Below, piece after piece: positions 38,259 to 46,963 of a stretch of 64,000 bases of DNA. The translations under genes were made by a program, and so were the position numbers. The notes beneath the pieces were generated by a model. It did no database searches. It saw only the letters and a program-made list of their open reading frames with translations, and was not told the DNA's origin. This DNA comes from Desertivirga brevis (GTDB taxonomy: Bacteria; Bacteroidota; Bacteroidia; Sphingobacteriales; Sphingobacteriaceae). The stretch is taken from NCBI RefSeq assembly GCF_017355835.1, contig NZ_JAFEWF010000008.1, positions 448,076 to 512,075 of the forward strand. Direction: 5' to 3'. How positions within the stretch are numbered: position 1 is the first letter of the stretch; every line of letters starts with the position of its first letter.

Positions 38259-39635
38259 TTAAATCTCATTAATATCCTTCCCCTGATCAGGATTGAATTC
38301 ACCCTCCCATTTTGCAATAACGATCGTAGCAAGACAATTTCCAATTACGTTAACGGATGTTCGGGCCATGTCCATCAACTCGTCGATACCCAGAATGATT
38401 AAAATAGGCCATGAAGGCATTCCAAAAGAAGCCGCTGTTCCTAGTAAGATCACCAAAGATGCTCTGGGTACACCTGCTACACCTTTACTTGTCAGCATCA
38501 GCGTAAATACTATAAGTAATTGCTGGCCGATAGTAAAGTTTAGTCCGGCCGCCTGCGATACAAATATAGATGCAAGTGCAAGATAAAGTGTAGTCCCATC
38601 CAGGTTGAAGCTGTATCCTGTTGGCATAACAAAAGCCACTATCTTTCGTGGTACGCCCAGAGCTTCAAGATTTTCCATGGCCTTTGGCAGGGCAGCTTCG
38701 GAGCTGGTTGTGGCAAAGGCTATAGAAACAGGTTCTGATATTGCCTGGATAAATCTTTTTATAGGAACTCCAACAAACAACGCTATGGGTAATAGCACCA
38801 ACACAAGGAACGCAATTAGCGCTAGATATAAGGTGCCCAGCAGTTTTGCAAGGTTCTCAAGAATCTCAATGCCCATGTGTCCAACAGTGTAGGCAATAGC
38901 TGCTCCGACACCGATAGGAGCAAAGTACATAACGATATTAGTAAATTTGAACATTACTTCCGCCAGGCTTTCTGTAAATTGAAGCATAGGCATACGTTTG
39001 TCCTCTCTTACCATTGCAAGCCCAATCCCAAACAATACGCTAAATACCACAATTTGTAATATTTGTCCTTCACTTACCGACTTGGCAATATTCTCAGGGA
39101 AAATATGGAGGATAATATCCTGCCAGCTCTGAGGTGCAACATGAGGAAGTTCTTCATGGATCCCCTTTGGTACTTGAATTCCAGCGCCAGCCTGTGAAAG
39201 ATTTATAGCTGCAAGACCGATAAAAAGGGCAAGAGTTGTTACAAGTTCAAAGTAAACAATAGACTTCCATCCCATTCGCCCTACCTGTTTTAAGTCGGCA
39301 TGACCTGCAATTCCATAAACTAGGGTAGCAAAAAGGAGAGGGGCTACAATTGTTTTGATCATTTTGAGGAACACTTTACTAAGAACCTGCAGATTTTTGG
39401 CAGCTTCAGGAAAATCATGCCCTATTTCTGCTCCCACTATCATCGAAACTAATATCCAAGTGGTTAATGAACGTTTTTTTATTGCATAAATAAGAATAGG
39501 AATGATCGCAATCCATCGCAATGTGAGTAGAACATCCGGAGTTAGTGCTATAATCCCTGTCGAATTAAGAAAAGTTAGTAGAATAACTAAGAAAACCCCA
39601 ATAATAGCGGACAAAGCAGCCTGTTTTAGCTTCAT
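38259..39635 (-). CDS. Dicarboxylate/amino acid:cation symporter (SDF family)
   Basis: This 458-residue inner-membrane transporter has the repeated hydrophobic helices of the DAACS/SDF family. Motifs include the Ser-rich hairpin TTSSEAALPKAME, the substrate and cation motif NLDGTTLY, and the late hairpin TSKGVAGVPRASLVIL. Such proteins import C4-dicarboxylates, glutamate or aspartate with Na+ or H+. Sequence does not fix the substrate. It is transcribed alone on the minus strand. Confidence 0.92.
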   Translation of the reverse strand: MKLKQAALSAIIGVFLVILLTFLNSTGIIALTPDVLLTLRWIAIIPILIYAIKKRSLTTWILVSMIVGAEIGHDFPEAAKNLQVLSKVFLKMIKTIVAPLLFATLVYGIAGHADLKQVGRMGWKSIVYFELVTTLALFIGLAAINLSQAGAGIQVPKGIHEELPHVAPQSWQDIILHIFPENIAKSVSEGQILQIVVFSVLFGIGLAMVREDKRMPMLQFTESLAEVMFKFTNIVMYFAPIGVGAAIAYTVGHMGIEILENLAKLLGTLYLALIAFLVLVLLPIALFVGVPIKRFIQAISEPVSIAFATTSSEAALPKAMENLEALGVPRKIVAFVMPTGYSFNLDGTTLYLALASIFVSQAAGLNFTIGQQLLIVFTLMLTSKGVAGVPRASLVILLGTAASFGMPSWPILIILGIDELMDMARTSVNVIGNCLATIVIAKWEGEFNPDQGKDINEI

Positions 39636-39768
39636 GAAAATGTGTTAGATCGAAAAATAGTAAACGGATGTTAAAGTAGGAAATTTTTTGTGGTTGTTCT
39701 GATTTAAAATTCCAGATATGCAAGAGGTAAAAACAATATAGATTTGTCGTCCATTGGAAATGAATTGA

Positions 39769-40290
39769 ATGAAGGCTGAGAAGTTAAGTGATATAAAAAA
39801 GGAATTGAACTCGCTTAGCCGCGAGCAACTTGTCGATGTTTGTCTGCGACTCGCAAAATATAAAAAGGAAAATAAGGAATTACTAAGCTTCCTTTTGTAC
39901 GATGCTGATGATCCGGTCAGGTATGCAGAATCGGTAAAAATTACACTGGTTGAAGAGTTTCATACACTAAGGAAGTTTGACTACCATAGCGCAAAGCAAT
40001 TGCGTAAAATCCTGCGACTTGTGGCAAAACACGCAAAATATACCGGATCAATTGAAGCCGAAGTTATTTTGCTACTTTGGTTTGTTAAGAACTACCTGCT
40101 CTACGCTGACTTAAAATCGCATTATAAGCCATTGCAAAATATATTCCTAAGACAAATGGAGAAGTTGAAAAAACTTTTCCCGAAGTTACACGAAGATCTG
40201 CAGTTCGACTATTCTTCCGAATATCAGGAAGTTTTGGATGACGCAGAAGGGAAAGCAAGGTGGTTCAATAAAAAATCATTTGAGCTGTAA
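39769..40290 (+). CDS. Hypothetical helical protein
   Basis: This 173-residue cytosolic protein is rich in Lys, Leu and Glu and is predicted all-helical (LSDIKKELNSLSREQLVDV at the start). I recognise no family. A TAGATTTG box at 39738-39745 is a likely -7 element for it. It starts 30 bases upstream of the ECF sigma gene and may share its transcript. Confidence 0.7.
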   Translation: MKAEKLSDIKKELNSLSREQLVDVCLRLAKYKKENKELLSFLLYDADDPVRYAESVKITLVEEFHTLRKFDYHSAKQLRKILRLVAKHAKYTGSIEAEVILLLWFVKNYLLYADLKSHYKPLQNIFLRQMEKLKKLFPKLHEDLQFDYSSEYQEVLDDAEGKARWFNKKSFEL

Positions 40291-40320
40291 CAAAATGTTA
40301 TAACATCTGTCGAAAACGAA

Positions 40321-40818
40321 ATGCTTAATAAAGAAGCTGTCTTTAAAGAAATTTTTCAGACCAATTCCCGGAAAATTTACCATCTCTGTTTCGGTTATAC
40401 AGGTGATGAGGATATTGCACACGACCTGATGCAGGAGACTTTCATGAAAGTGTGGCAGAATTTAGATAAGTTCAGAAACCAGGCCATGATCTCAACATGG
40501 ATTTACCGTATCGCTGTAAATACCTGTCTTTCCTGGCTAAGGGTAGAAAAGAGGCAGGCCAAGGATGTTTTAACAGATAACATTATTGAGAATAAGAGAG
40601 AAGAGTTGTCTGAGAAGAACGAACAAATTGCTCTGCTCTATAAATGCATTTCAAAACTGGAAGAGAGTGAAAGGATAATAATAACTATGGTATTGGATGA
40701 AGTCCCTTACCCTGAAATTGCAGAAATATCAGGAATTTCTGAAGGAAACCTTAGAGTTAAGATACATCGTATAAAGAACAAGCTGACAGAAATATATAAT
40801 CGTTATGAAAGACTTTGA
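40321..40818 (+). CDS. ECF-type RNA polymerase sigma factor
   Basis: This 165-residue sigma-70 family protein has region 2 (HDLMQETFMKVWQNLDKFR, then ISTWIYRIAVNTCLSWLR) and region 4 (YPEIAEISGISEGNLRVKIH). No other regions are present, as is typical of extracytoplasmic-function sigma factors. It overlaps the next gene, a membrane protein, by 14 bases, so the two are translationally coupled. That protein is a candidate anti-sigma factor. Target genes are unknown. Confidence 0.93.
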   Translation: MLNKEAVFKEIFQTNSRKIYHLCFGYTGDEDIAHDLMQETFMKVWQNLDKFRNQAMISTWIYRIAVNTCLSWLRVEKRQAKDVLTDNIIENKREELSEKNEQIALLYKCISKLEESERIIITMVLDEVPYPEIAEISGISEGNLRVKIHRIKNKLTEIYNRYERL

Positions 40819-41398
40819 TGCACTGAAAGATATATGGACACGTCAGGCTTCTGTTCCCAAACTTAATTCCGCAGACGTTCTAAAGCAGGTGAAGAAAAAT
40901 AAAGCGGGCTACTCAAAAAAGCTGCTTTTTGAAAGCCTCGTAATGATGGCTGTAGTATTACTTTTGGTCGGCCTTTGGGTATTTAAATCATTTGTTCTAT
41001 GGACCTCTCATTTATCAATTTTTATATTGATCCTTAGCTGCACATATTACATGTTCATCCAGTTTAGAGATTACAAAAGCATTCAAAATAATAATTCTTT
41101 CCTGGAGCAACCCGAGAAATATATAGCCTATTTAAAGAGTTATAAAAGAAGTCGTTATAATTTAAATACGCGGACCTTCAGTGCTTACAGTATTGCCATT
41201 GGAATTGCTTTTGCCCTCTATTTTGTAGAGGTATTTATTGCTGCACCTTTATGGCAAACCATCGCTGCTGTTGGTTTTACAATAGCGTGGTTCGTATTTA
41301 GTTGGGTGCTGATGCAATCTTATAAGAAACGGGAGCAGGAAAGGTTACAGGAATTGATCGTCAACCTGGAGAATCTTGAGCGGCAATTTGAGGGGTAA
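40805..41398 (+). CDS. Membrane protein, candidate anti-sigma partner
   Basis: This 197-residue protein has a short cytosolic N-terminus (MKDFDALKDIWTRQASVPKL) followed by four hydrophobic segments at about 37-57, 62-80, 125-145 and 150-168. It ends in a charged coiled-coil-like tail (RLQELIVNLENLERQFEG). It overlaps the sigma gene, which is the usual place for an anti-sigma factor, but I see no zinc-binding HxxxCxxC motif. The role is inferred from position. Confidence 0.8.
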   Translation: MKDFDALKDIWTRQASVPKLNSADVLKQVKKNKAGYSKKLLFESLVMMAVVLLLVGLWVFKSFVLWTSHLSIFILILSCTYYMFIQFRDYKSIQNNNSFLEQPEKYIAYLKSYKRSRYNLNTRTFSAYSIAIGIAFALYFVEVFIAAPLWQTIAAVGFTIAWFVFSWVLMQSYKKREQERLQELIVNLENLERQFEG

Positions 41399-41441
41399 TC
41401 TATTCCCAATTTTGCCTCTTAAAATAATTTCTCAACTAATG

Positions 41442-41472
41442 TTTGATTTACAATAAAATGCGGCTATATTTG
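41442..41472 (+). promoter_or_regulatory. Promoter of rpmH
   Basis: TTTG (41442-41445), 19 bases, then TATATTTG (41465-41472) is a near-perfect Bacteroidota promoter 40 bases upstream of rpmH. Confidence 0.82.
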
Positions 41473-41512
41473 CGCTCTTGTTTTAAAAAGCTACAATTTT
41501 TGATATAAAGTC

Positions 41513-41671
41513 ATGAAAAGAACATTCCAGCCTTCTCAAAGAAAAAGAAGAAATAAACACGGTTTCAGAGAGCGTATGGCTACAGCAAACGGTAGAAGAG
41601 TTTTAGCGTCTAGAAGAGCTAAAGGTAGAAAGAGATTAACAGTTTCTGACGAGCGTCGTCACAAAGCATAA
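41513..41671 (+). CDS. rpmH: 50S ribosomal protein L34
   Basis: This 52-residue basic protein begins [19 protein letters not shown] and includes [20 protein letters not shown], the L34 signature. It is too short for usual ORF cut-offs. It heads the conserved rpmH-rnpA-yidD order. The Ser/Asp/Glu tail ([11 protein letters not shown]) is a slight extension usual in Bacteroidota. Confidence 0.97.
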   Translation: MKRTFQPSQRKRRNKHGFRERMATANGRRVLASRRAKGRKRLTVSDERRHKA

Positions 41672-41726
41672 TTTTTATTTTGATTGCAGCCTGTAGCGCA
41701 AGCTGCAAAAGGCACTATCAATCAAA

Positions 41727-42119
41727 ATGTACAAATTTAGAAAAGAAGAGCGGTTATGCAGTAAAAAGCTTTTAGATGAGCTTTTTCATAACGGTTCTTC
41801 TTTTTTAGTATATCCGTTTCGCATTGTACACCTGCCTGTTTCCTCATCAGGAATCCTTCCTTCCCAAATAGTTATCGGGGTGGCAAAGCGTAAATTCAAG
41901 CACGCTGTTGACCGGAATTTATTGAAAAGACGAATTCGAGAGGCTTTTCGTTTAAACAAAGAAGAACTTCTATATAGCTTCCTTCGCGAGAATAACATCC
42001 AGCTAATTTTCTCTGTCCATTTTGTAGGGAAAGAAATTGCCGACTATTCATTTATAGAGAAGAAATTAAAAGTAGCTTTATCGCAGCTTACAAAGGCTTA
42101 TGTTAAAAAAACTGATTGA
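41727..42119 (+). CDS. rnpA: Ribonuclease P protein component
   Basis: This 130-residue basic protein assists the RNase P RNA in 5' maturation of tRNAs. The RNR-type motif is visible as [20 protein letters not shown] at about 51-70. The N-terminal [17 protein letters not shown] is typical. It lies 55 bases after rpmH and overlaps yidD by 20 bases, an arrangement conserved across bacteria. Confidence 0.94.
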   Translation: MYKFRKEERLCSKKLLDELFHNGSSFLVYPFRIVHLPVSSSGILPSQIVIGVAKRKFKHAVDRNLLKRRIREAFRLNKEELLYSFLRENNIQLIFSVHFVGKEIADYSFIEKKLKVALSQLTKAYVKKTD

Positions 42120-42345
42120 TCTATTTTTGAAGGCACTTGGAGGAGTTTTCCTTCTGCTTATACGGATATATCAATTACTTATCTCTCCAATACTTGGCGC
42201 ATCCTGCCGCTACACTCCAACCTGTTCCCAATACGGAGTAGAGGCTATTAAAAAACATGGCCCATTTAAGGGTGGGTGGTTAACTATCAAAAGGATCGGT
42301 CGGTGCCATCCATGGGGAGCACACGGCCATGATCCTGTGCCTTAA
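42100..42345 (+). CDS. yidD: Membrane protein insertion efficiency factor YidD
   Basis: This 81-residue protein has an N-terminal amphipathic segment ([14 protein letters not shown]) and the Cys-containing core [19 protein letters not shown], followed by [15 protein letters not shown]. This is the complete YidD pattern. It helps YidC-dependent insertion of inner-membrane proteins. Its start lies inside the end of rnpA. Confidence 0.95.
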   Translation: MLKKLIDLFLKALGGVFLLLIRIYQLLISPILGASCRYTPTCSQYGVEAIKKHGPFKGGWLTIKRIGRCHPWGAHGHDPVP

Positions 42346-42390
42346 CTACCATTCTCCTTTTACATTAAAAATTGCATCTTTGCAGCTCTT

Positions 42391-43083
42391 ATGGCACTCC
42401 TTCTTCAAATAGAAACTTCCACTACTTCTTGTTCTGTGGCACTTGCAGAAAATGGCTCTTTGTTATTCGTAAAGGAATTGAACGAAAGAAATATTCATGC
42501 CAGTCATATAACACTCTTCATTGAAGAAGTATTAAAGGCTTCTGGAAAGTCAATGTCAGAACTGGATGCGGTAGCTGTTAGTAAAGGCCCTGGTTCTTAC
42601 ACAGGCTTGCGAATTGGAGTATCTGCTGCCAAGGGATTATGTTACGCGCTCGACATCCCGCTTATTGCCGTAAGTACCTTACAAGCCATGGCTGCAGGTA
42701 TTTGTAACAAATTTACTGAGGAAGACTTTTTGTTTTGCCCAATGATTGATGCCCGAAGAATGGAAGTTTATACAGCTTTATTCGATAAAGAGCTAACAGA
42801 GGTTTCTCCAATAGAAGCTAAGATCATCGATAAAGAGTCGTTCTCAGAGTTTCTTACATCATATTCCATTGTCTTTTTTGGAGATGGTGCAGAGAAGTGC
42901 CAGGATGTTTTAGGTAACTCAGGGAAAGCTCTTTTTGTAACCGATTTTTATAATTCGGCAGCACACTTCTCAGAAATAGCTCTTAATAAATTCAGGGCCC
43001 AGCAGTTTGAAGATGTCGCTTATTTCGAGCCCTATTACCTTAAAGACTTCCTTGTGGCAAAGCCTAAATCACAGCTTTCCTGA
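42391..43083 (+). CDS. tsaB: tRNA threonylcarbamoyladenosine biosynthesis protein TsaB
   Basis: This 230-residue ASKHA-fold protein has LLQIETSTTSCSVALAENG at the N-terminus and the hallmark SKGPGSYTGLRIGVSAAKGL near residue 65. TsaB forms a complex with TsaD and TsaE to make t6A37 in tRNAs reading ANN codons. A CATCTTTG box at 42375-42382 ends only 8 bases before the ATG, so the transcript may be nearly leaderless. The 3' end overlaps the convergent DUF5723 gene by 15 bases. Confidence 0.93.
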   Translation: MALLLQIETSTTSCSVALAENGSLLFVKELNERNIHASHITLFIEEVLKASGKSMSELDAVAVSKGPGSYTGLRIGVSAAKGLCYALDIPLIAVSTLQAMAAGICNKFTEEDFLFCPMIDARRMEVYTALFDKELTEVSPIEAKIIDKESFSEFLTSYSIVFFGDGAEKCQDVLGNSGKALFVTDFYNSAAHFSEIALNKFRAQQFEDVAYFEPYYLKDFLVAKPKSQLS

Positions 43084-44493
43084 TTTTTTAGGCTTTTTAC
43101 TAAAGGCAGGCTCAACTCCCGGTATCTCGCTGCTGTTTTGCCAATGGTAGAGCACTTTCCCGAATTTTAAAGCAAATCCTAAATAAGCAGAGGCTCCTGT
43201 ATATCCTTTTCCTTTCGGTATATCGTTTTGACGCCTGTCTGCCAGATCTGCTTGCATTGCTGATATTCCATTACTCAATGCAATAGTCTTAAATAGTCTG
43301 TCGCTGCCAAGGAAAAACTCTACGTTTGGCTTTTTGTACATGATTTGCCCTCCTAATTCAAATATTCCTCTGAAGTCATAGCCAGAAGTGAGACTGAACT
43401 TCCAGGCCCGGTAATTATAATTGTTCACTAATACCGCGTTCCCATATTGGTTGAATAGGTTCTTCGAAAGGATGAGGTTTGGCTGGTACCTATCATAGGT
43501 CTTGCTTAAAAGGATCTGGGCCTTTCCGTTGATACTGGATGTGAACCTTTCGTTAGTGGGATCTTTCAGGACATCGTCTTTCAGGCTTTCTGTCAATTGC
43601 TTATCTATATCCTTTGGGCTAGAGGCATCTATACTTATTTGCTCGTCAATGGTATATTTATAAGGAGTTTTACGCCACATAATGAAGCCAAGGTCTTTTA
43701 TATTTCCAAGTATATAGAGTCCACTTAATGTACGGTAGTTGAAGCCGGCCGACAAGGCCAGTCCTGGATTTTGAATATGAGGGATTAGGGATCGCTTGCT
43801 AAAATTGTTATAAAGGAAGTTGGTAAGATAGTACCCCTTTAGGGAAGCATTAAACACTTGGGCATCTTGGTCTATAGCCAATTCTGATTGACTGATCGAT
43901 AACTTTGAAAAGAGCATCCCGCTTAGGTAGCTTAATTTTGCGCCAAAGGCTAACCGTTTGTTGTAGTCTTCCCGATAGGTTAAACTGAATTGGTGATACG
44001 ACTGGGCCTTTCCATAATCATTCAAAGTGTTTTTATAATATGTTTTATCCTCTACTAGCGGGTTTTGAAAAGTGGTAAACGTTTGATTGGTTATGGCATA
44101 ATCTCCCTCCGTTTTTACCTGCCAGGATAAACCGAACTCCCGGTTATACTTGACCGTTTTGAATATACGGAGCATTCCCAGATATATGTTTTGATCTGCA
44201 AAGATCCTGTTGTATTGAGTGCTGTTATTATCTAAACCTTTTGTATCAAGCGGCCCAGAGTAAAATAACTGCCTGATTGTGTTATCAGCAGGGCCACGTC
44301 CTGCCACTGAAAGTCCTCCGGTAGGGATAAGGAAGTTGAAGGCTATACGCTTGCTGGTATCCGCTATAAATGCTTTTTGAGCAGGGTTTTCAAATGAATC
44401 ATAAAGTGTACCAGTATTGAATAAACCCCAATGTTGGCCCTGTATGGTGATTGAAACGGTTAAAAGGATTGTCAGGAGAGCAAACTTGTACAT
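43069..44493 (-). CDS. DUF5723-type outer-membrane beta-barrel protein
   Basis: This encodes 474 residues from the ATG at 44493, where a signal peptide starts (MYKFALLTILLTVS, cleavage near QGQ). An upstream ATG at 44526 would overlap the previous gene. The body has many amphipathic beta strands and aromatic girdle residues, and begins GLFNTGTLYDSFENPAQKAF, a pattern of the DUF5723 family. It is likely an outer-membrane or surface barrel of unknown cargo. It begins one base after the preceding gene stops, so it is probably in one operon with the two genes upstream. Confidence 0.8.
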   Translation of the reverse strand: MYKFALLTILLTVSITIQGQHWGLFNTGTLYDSFENPAQKAFIADTSKRIAFNFLIPTGGLSVAGRGPADNTIRQLFYSGPLDTKGLDNNSTQYNRIFADQNIYLGMLRIFKTVKYNREFGLSWQVKTEGDYAITNQTFTTFQNPLVEDKTYYKNTLNDYGKAQSYHQFSLTYREDYNKRLAFGAKLSYLSGMLFSKLSISQSELAIDQDAQVFNASLKGYYLTNFLYNNFSKRSLIPHIQNPGLALSAGFNYRTLSGLYILGNIKDLGFIMWRKTPYKYTIDEQISIDASSPKDIDKQLTESLKDDVLKDPTNERFTSSINGKAQILLSKTYDRYQPNLILSKNLFNQYGNAVLVNNYNYRAWKFSLTSGYDFRGIFELGGQIMYKKPNVEFFLGSDRLFKTIALSNGISAMQADLADRRQNDIPKGKGYTGASAYLGFALKFGKVLYHWQNSSEIPGVEPAFSKKPKKSGKL

Positions 44494-44494
44494 G

Positions 44495-44893
44495 CTAGAA
44501 TTTATAAAGGCCAAAGTTATTTCCAACTCCCGAAATTGAATAATGCGGCTTGTAATTATTGACTGGACCAGCTAGAGTATAACCATCTCCTTTTACAGGA
44601 AAACCTTGTAACAAGTTACCGTCTTCATTGAATAAAAACAAGTCATTTACACTATTATCAAGGGCTGCAAACAGTGAAGAAAATTTGTTCTTTTTAAATA
44701 AAAACAGACTCTTTTTTGATCTTGTATTGAAGCTACTTGCTGAGACAACAGTCCCATCCAAACGCGTTATAGAAAGGCTTCGTTCATTAAGAAAAATATA
44801 TTCAGGCTTCTCGTCGCCAACAACATTTGCATAAGCAAACGAGCATGTCCCTTTGTTATCGGGAGCCTGTTTTTTCGTTATCGTCCCTTTCAT
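44495..44893 (-). CDS. Short protein resembling the tail of DUF3352-type proteins
   Basis: This 132-residue protein has repeated propeller-like strands: PEYIFLNERSLSITRLDGTV, then NDLFLFNEDGNLLQGFPVKG. It has no signal peptide. Its ATG overlaps the stop of the DUF3352-like gene by four bases. Related Bacteroidota proteins that I recall carry such beta-propeller repeats at the C-terminus of the same long polypeptide. This gene may therefore be the split-off, shortened remainder of that domain. No homopolymer frameshift is obvious at the junction. Function is unknown. Confidence 0.7.
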   Translation of the reverse strand: MKGTITKKQAPDNKGTCSFAYANVVGDEKPEYIFLNERSLSITRLDGTVVSASSFNTRSKKSLFLFKKNKFSSLFAALDNSVNDLFLFNEDGNLLQGFPVKGDGYTLAGPVNNYKPHYSISGVGNNFGLYKF

Positions 44894-46503
44894 TTATTGC
44901 TTATTGTATTTTTCGATACCTCTGATGGTTTGAGGCTGGTGCTTGATTTGTAATTGGCGTAAAGGTTCGTGAAGAAATGCCCATCATCGCTGCTCCACTG
45001 GTAGGATAGCCCATAGAAACCTTTTAAGCCATAACCATCACTCTTAAATATATTAAAGTAATTGGTTTTTATAGAAGCTTTTAAAAGGTTCTGTGCATTC
45101 TTATTGTTGACGAAATAGAATATGTTGCTCTGATTAGCAATAAATTGATTATGGTCTGCAAACTCCGGTGTATTTACCAATAGCCTATCACCATTATAAT
45201 TATTGATATAGTTTGTAATAACGCTGGTGTTGTTTGACAATATAAGGTAGTTGTCTACAACGGAGAAATAAGGACGTGAAAACTGTTTTAAGGGATCCCC
45301 GAGATAGTAGTAGAACAGATTGGAATTATTAAGCCTCCCTATCTGCTCGTTAAACTCGTCGCTAACTTGTTCCAGCGTCAACCTTACTTCTCTTCCGTTC
45401 TTAACCTTAATGAGCGCAAGTCGTTCCCTTCCTTCTGTTTCCAGAACAGCAAATTCGTTTCCAAGGTAAGGTTTTAGCTCTTTGTCAAGATCAACTCCTG
45501 TTTTTTCTTTAACTAAGTTCAGTTGGTTCTGAAGCTTCGACAATTCCTTTCTACGGTCAAAAAAGTTATGCAGCTTGTTCTCAAAGGCTTGATAATCGGA
45601 GACTCCAAAACAAATAAAGTAAGAGAGGTTATGGGGCATTATTTGTTTTAAATCGTTCTTTACAGGTTCTTGATTTAAAAATAAACCCAGGTACGTTGGA
45701 GCGGTACTGTCAATCTTACTAATGCCATTAAACATCAAAGCATCACTTTTAAAGTTCATGTTCAGAGAGGAGATACCTTTTACCCTTGTAATTAAAGTAA
45801 GCGCACCGTTGGGCTTGTTTTGGGTATATTGACCAATAAAGTCGGCGCTACGGTTATGATTAATAAAGATATTTACCGGTGAGTTTTGATTATGGTTTAC
45901 AGAATAATCAATCTCTTTAACAAAGTCGCCGTCTATCCTGGCACTTCCTTTCTTTATACTTCGATTTAGTAGTTCTTCAGAAAAGCTTCCTGTTACCACC
46001 CCTCCGTCAAGGAAGATAAAAAAAGGCTTATTTAAAGATTTAATAGAGATAGCATATACACTTGTGCCAGAGTTTTTTTTAATGGAAGCCTCGCTGTTTT
46101 TTTCAAAAGCGTCCTCAACATCCGAAACATCAAAACCTTCATTTAGATTTATGGAGTAAAGGAAATCTACAGAATCCGCCCTATTAGGATGCAATGAGAT
46201 AAAAATATTCTCATTGGAAATGGCTTCTTCAAAAGCAGGATGTCTGAGGAGGGCTTGTTGTAGCTGCTTGATTTCGTTTGCCCTCTGTTCACCCACTACT
46301 GCATCAAAAAGCTCAAAGTCCTGAAATATATCGTAAAACGACTGGTCATTGTTGAAATTCAGGATAAAAGCAGCATCTTCCGGAATATTTTTAAGGGCTT
46401 TTGAAACGTTATTATTATGCACAGCCAGAGCAGAAAAATATTTGATGGCCATAGCAATGATTGCTATGAGCAGAACGATGCTTAGTGCGATGGTTTTTCT
46501 CAT
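44890..46503 (-). CDS. DUF3352-like membrane-anchored protein
   Basis: This encodes 537 residues from the ATG at 46503, which puts a membrane anchor at the very N-terminus (KTIALSIVLLIAIIAMAIKY). An alternative ATG at 46545 adds 14 residues. The rest is extracytoplasmic, with repeated alpha/beta segments such as PEDAAFILNFNNDQSFYDIF and DSVDFLYSINLNEGFDVSDV, as in DUF3352 proteins. Function is unknown. It is coupled to the next gene by a four-base overlap. Confidence 0.75.
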   Translation of the reverse strand: MRKTIALSIVLLIAIIAMAIKYFSALAVHNNNVSKALKNIPEDAAFILNFNNDQSFYDIFQDFELFDAVVGEQRANEIKQLQQALLRHPAFEEAISNENIFISLHPNRADSVDFLYSINLNEGFDVSDVEDAFEKNSEASIKKNSGTSVYAISIKSLNKPFFIFLDGGVVTGSFSEELLNRSIKKGSARIDGDFVKEIDYSVNHNQNSPVNIFINHNRSADFIGQYTQNKPNGALTLITRVKGISSLNMNFKSDALMFNGISKIDSTAPTYLGLFLNQEPVKNDLKQIMPHNLSYFICFGVSDYQAFENKLHNFFDRRKELSKLQNQLNLVKEKTGVDLDKELKPYLGNEFAVLETEGRERLALIKVKNGREVRLTLEQVSDEFNEQIGRLNNSNLFYYYLGDPLKQFSRPYFSVVDNYLILSNNTSVITNYINNYNGDRLLVNTPEFADHNQFIANQSNIFYFVNNKNAQNLLKASIKTNYFNIFKSDGYGLKGFYGLSYQWSSDDGHFFTNLYANYKSSTSLKPSEVSKNTISNK

Positions 46504-46570
46504 TGGATTCCACAAAATTAGCTTTTTAAGCGAAAGAAATCTCATTACTATAGTTAAATTAGCACACCAT

Positions 46571-46963
46571 ATGAATAGAAAGATTCTTATTACGGCAAGC
46601 GTTTTCGGTGCTATAGCCGTGATTCTCGGAGCATTCGGAGCTCATGGATTAAAGGCGCATATTACATCTCAGGATCTGGAGAACTGGAGGACAGCTGTAA
46701 GCTACCATTTTTATCATACACTCGCATTGTTATTCCTTTCATTAACAGCTACCAGAAGCAAGGTAAGTACAATTGCTTATTGGTCATTCACCATTGGAAT
46801 TATACTTTTTTCAGGGTCGATCTATCTTTTGAGTACAAGGTCAATAACTGGTTTAAACTGGGCTTTCCTCGGGCCGGTAACTCCACTGGGCGGACTTCTT
46901 TTTATCGTGGGATGGGTTTCTTTATTGGTAACAGGTCTAAAAAAAGGTGATGCTCGAGTTTAA
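46571..46963 (+). CDS. DUF423 membrane protein
   Basis: This 130-residue inner-membrane protein has four predicted helices. It begins at the ATG at 46571, where the family's signature starts (MNRKILITASVFGAIAVILG, then AFGAHGLKAHI). Longer readings upstream have no family match. The later SGSIYLLSTRSITGLNWAF and GPVTPLGGLLFIVGW are also diagnostic. Function is unknown. Its end overlaps the start of priA by 14 bases. Confidence 0.88.
   Translation: MNRKILITASVFGAIAVILGAFGAHGLKAHITSQDLENWRTAVSYHFYHTLALLFLSLTATRSKVSTIAYWSFTIGIILFSGSIYLLSTRSITGLNWAFLGPVTPLGGLLFIVGWVSLLVTGLKKGDARV

Noticed and set aside
38293..38892. Two plus-strand open frames of 95-97 residues
   Set aside because: Both are shadows of the symporter gene on the minus strand.
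41513..42345. rpmH-rnpA-yidD as a marker of the replication origin
   Set aside because: No dnaA, DnaA-box cluster or gidA is seen, and in Bacteroidota these genes are often away from the origin.
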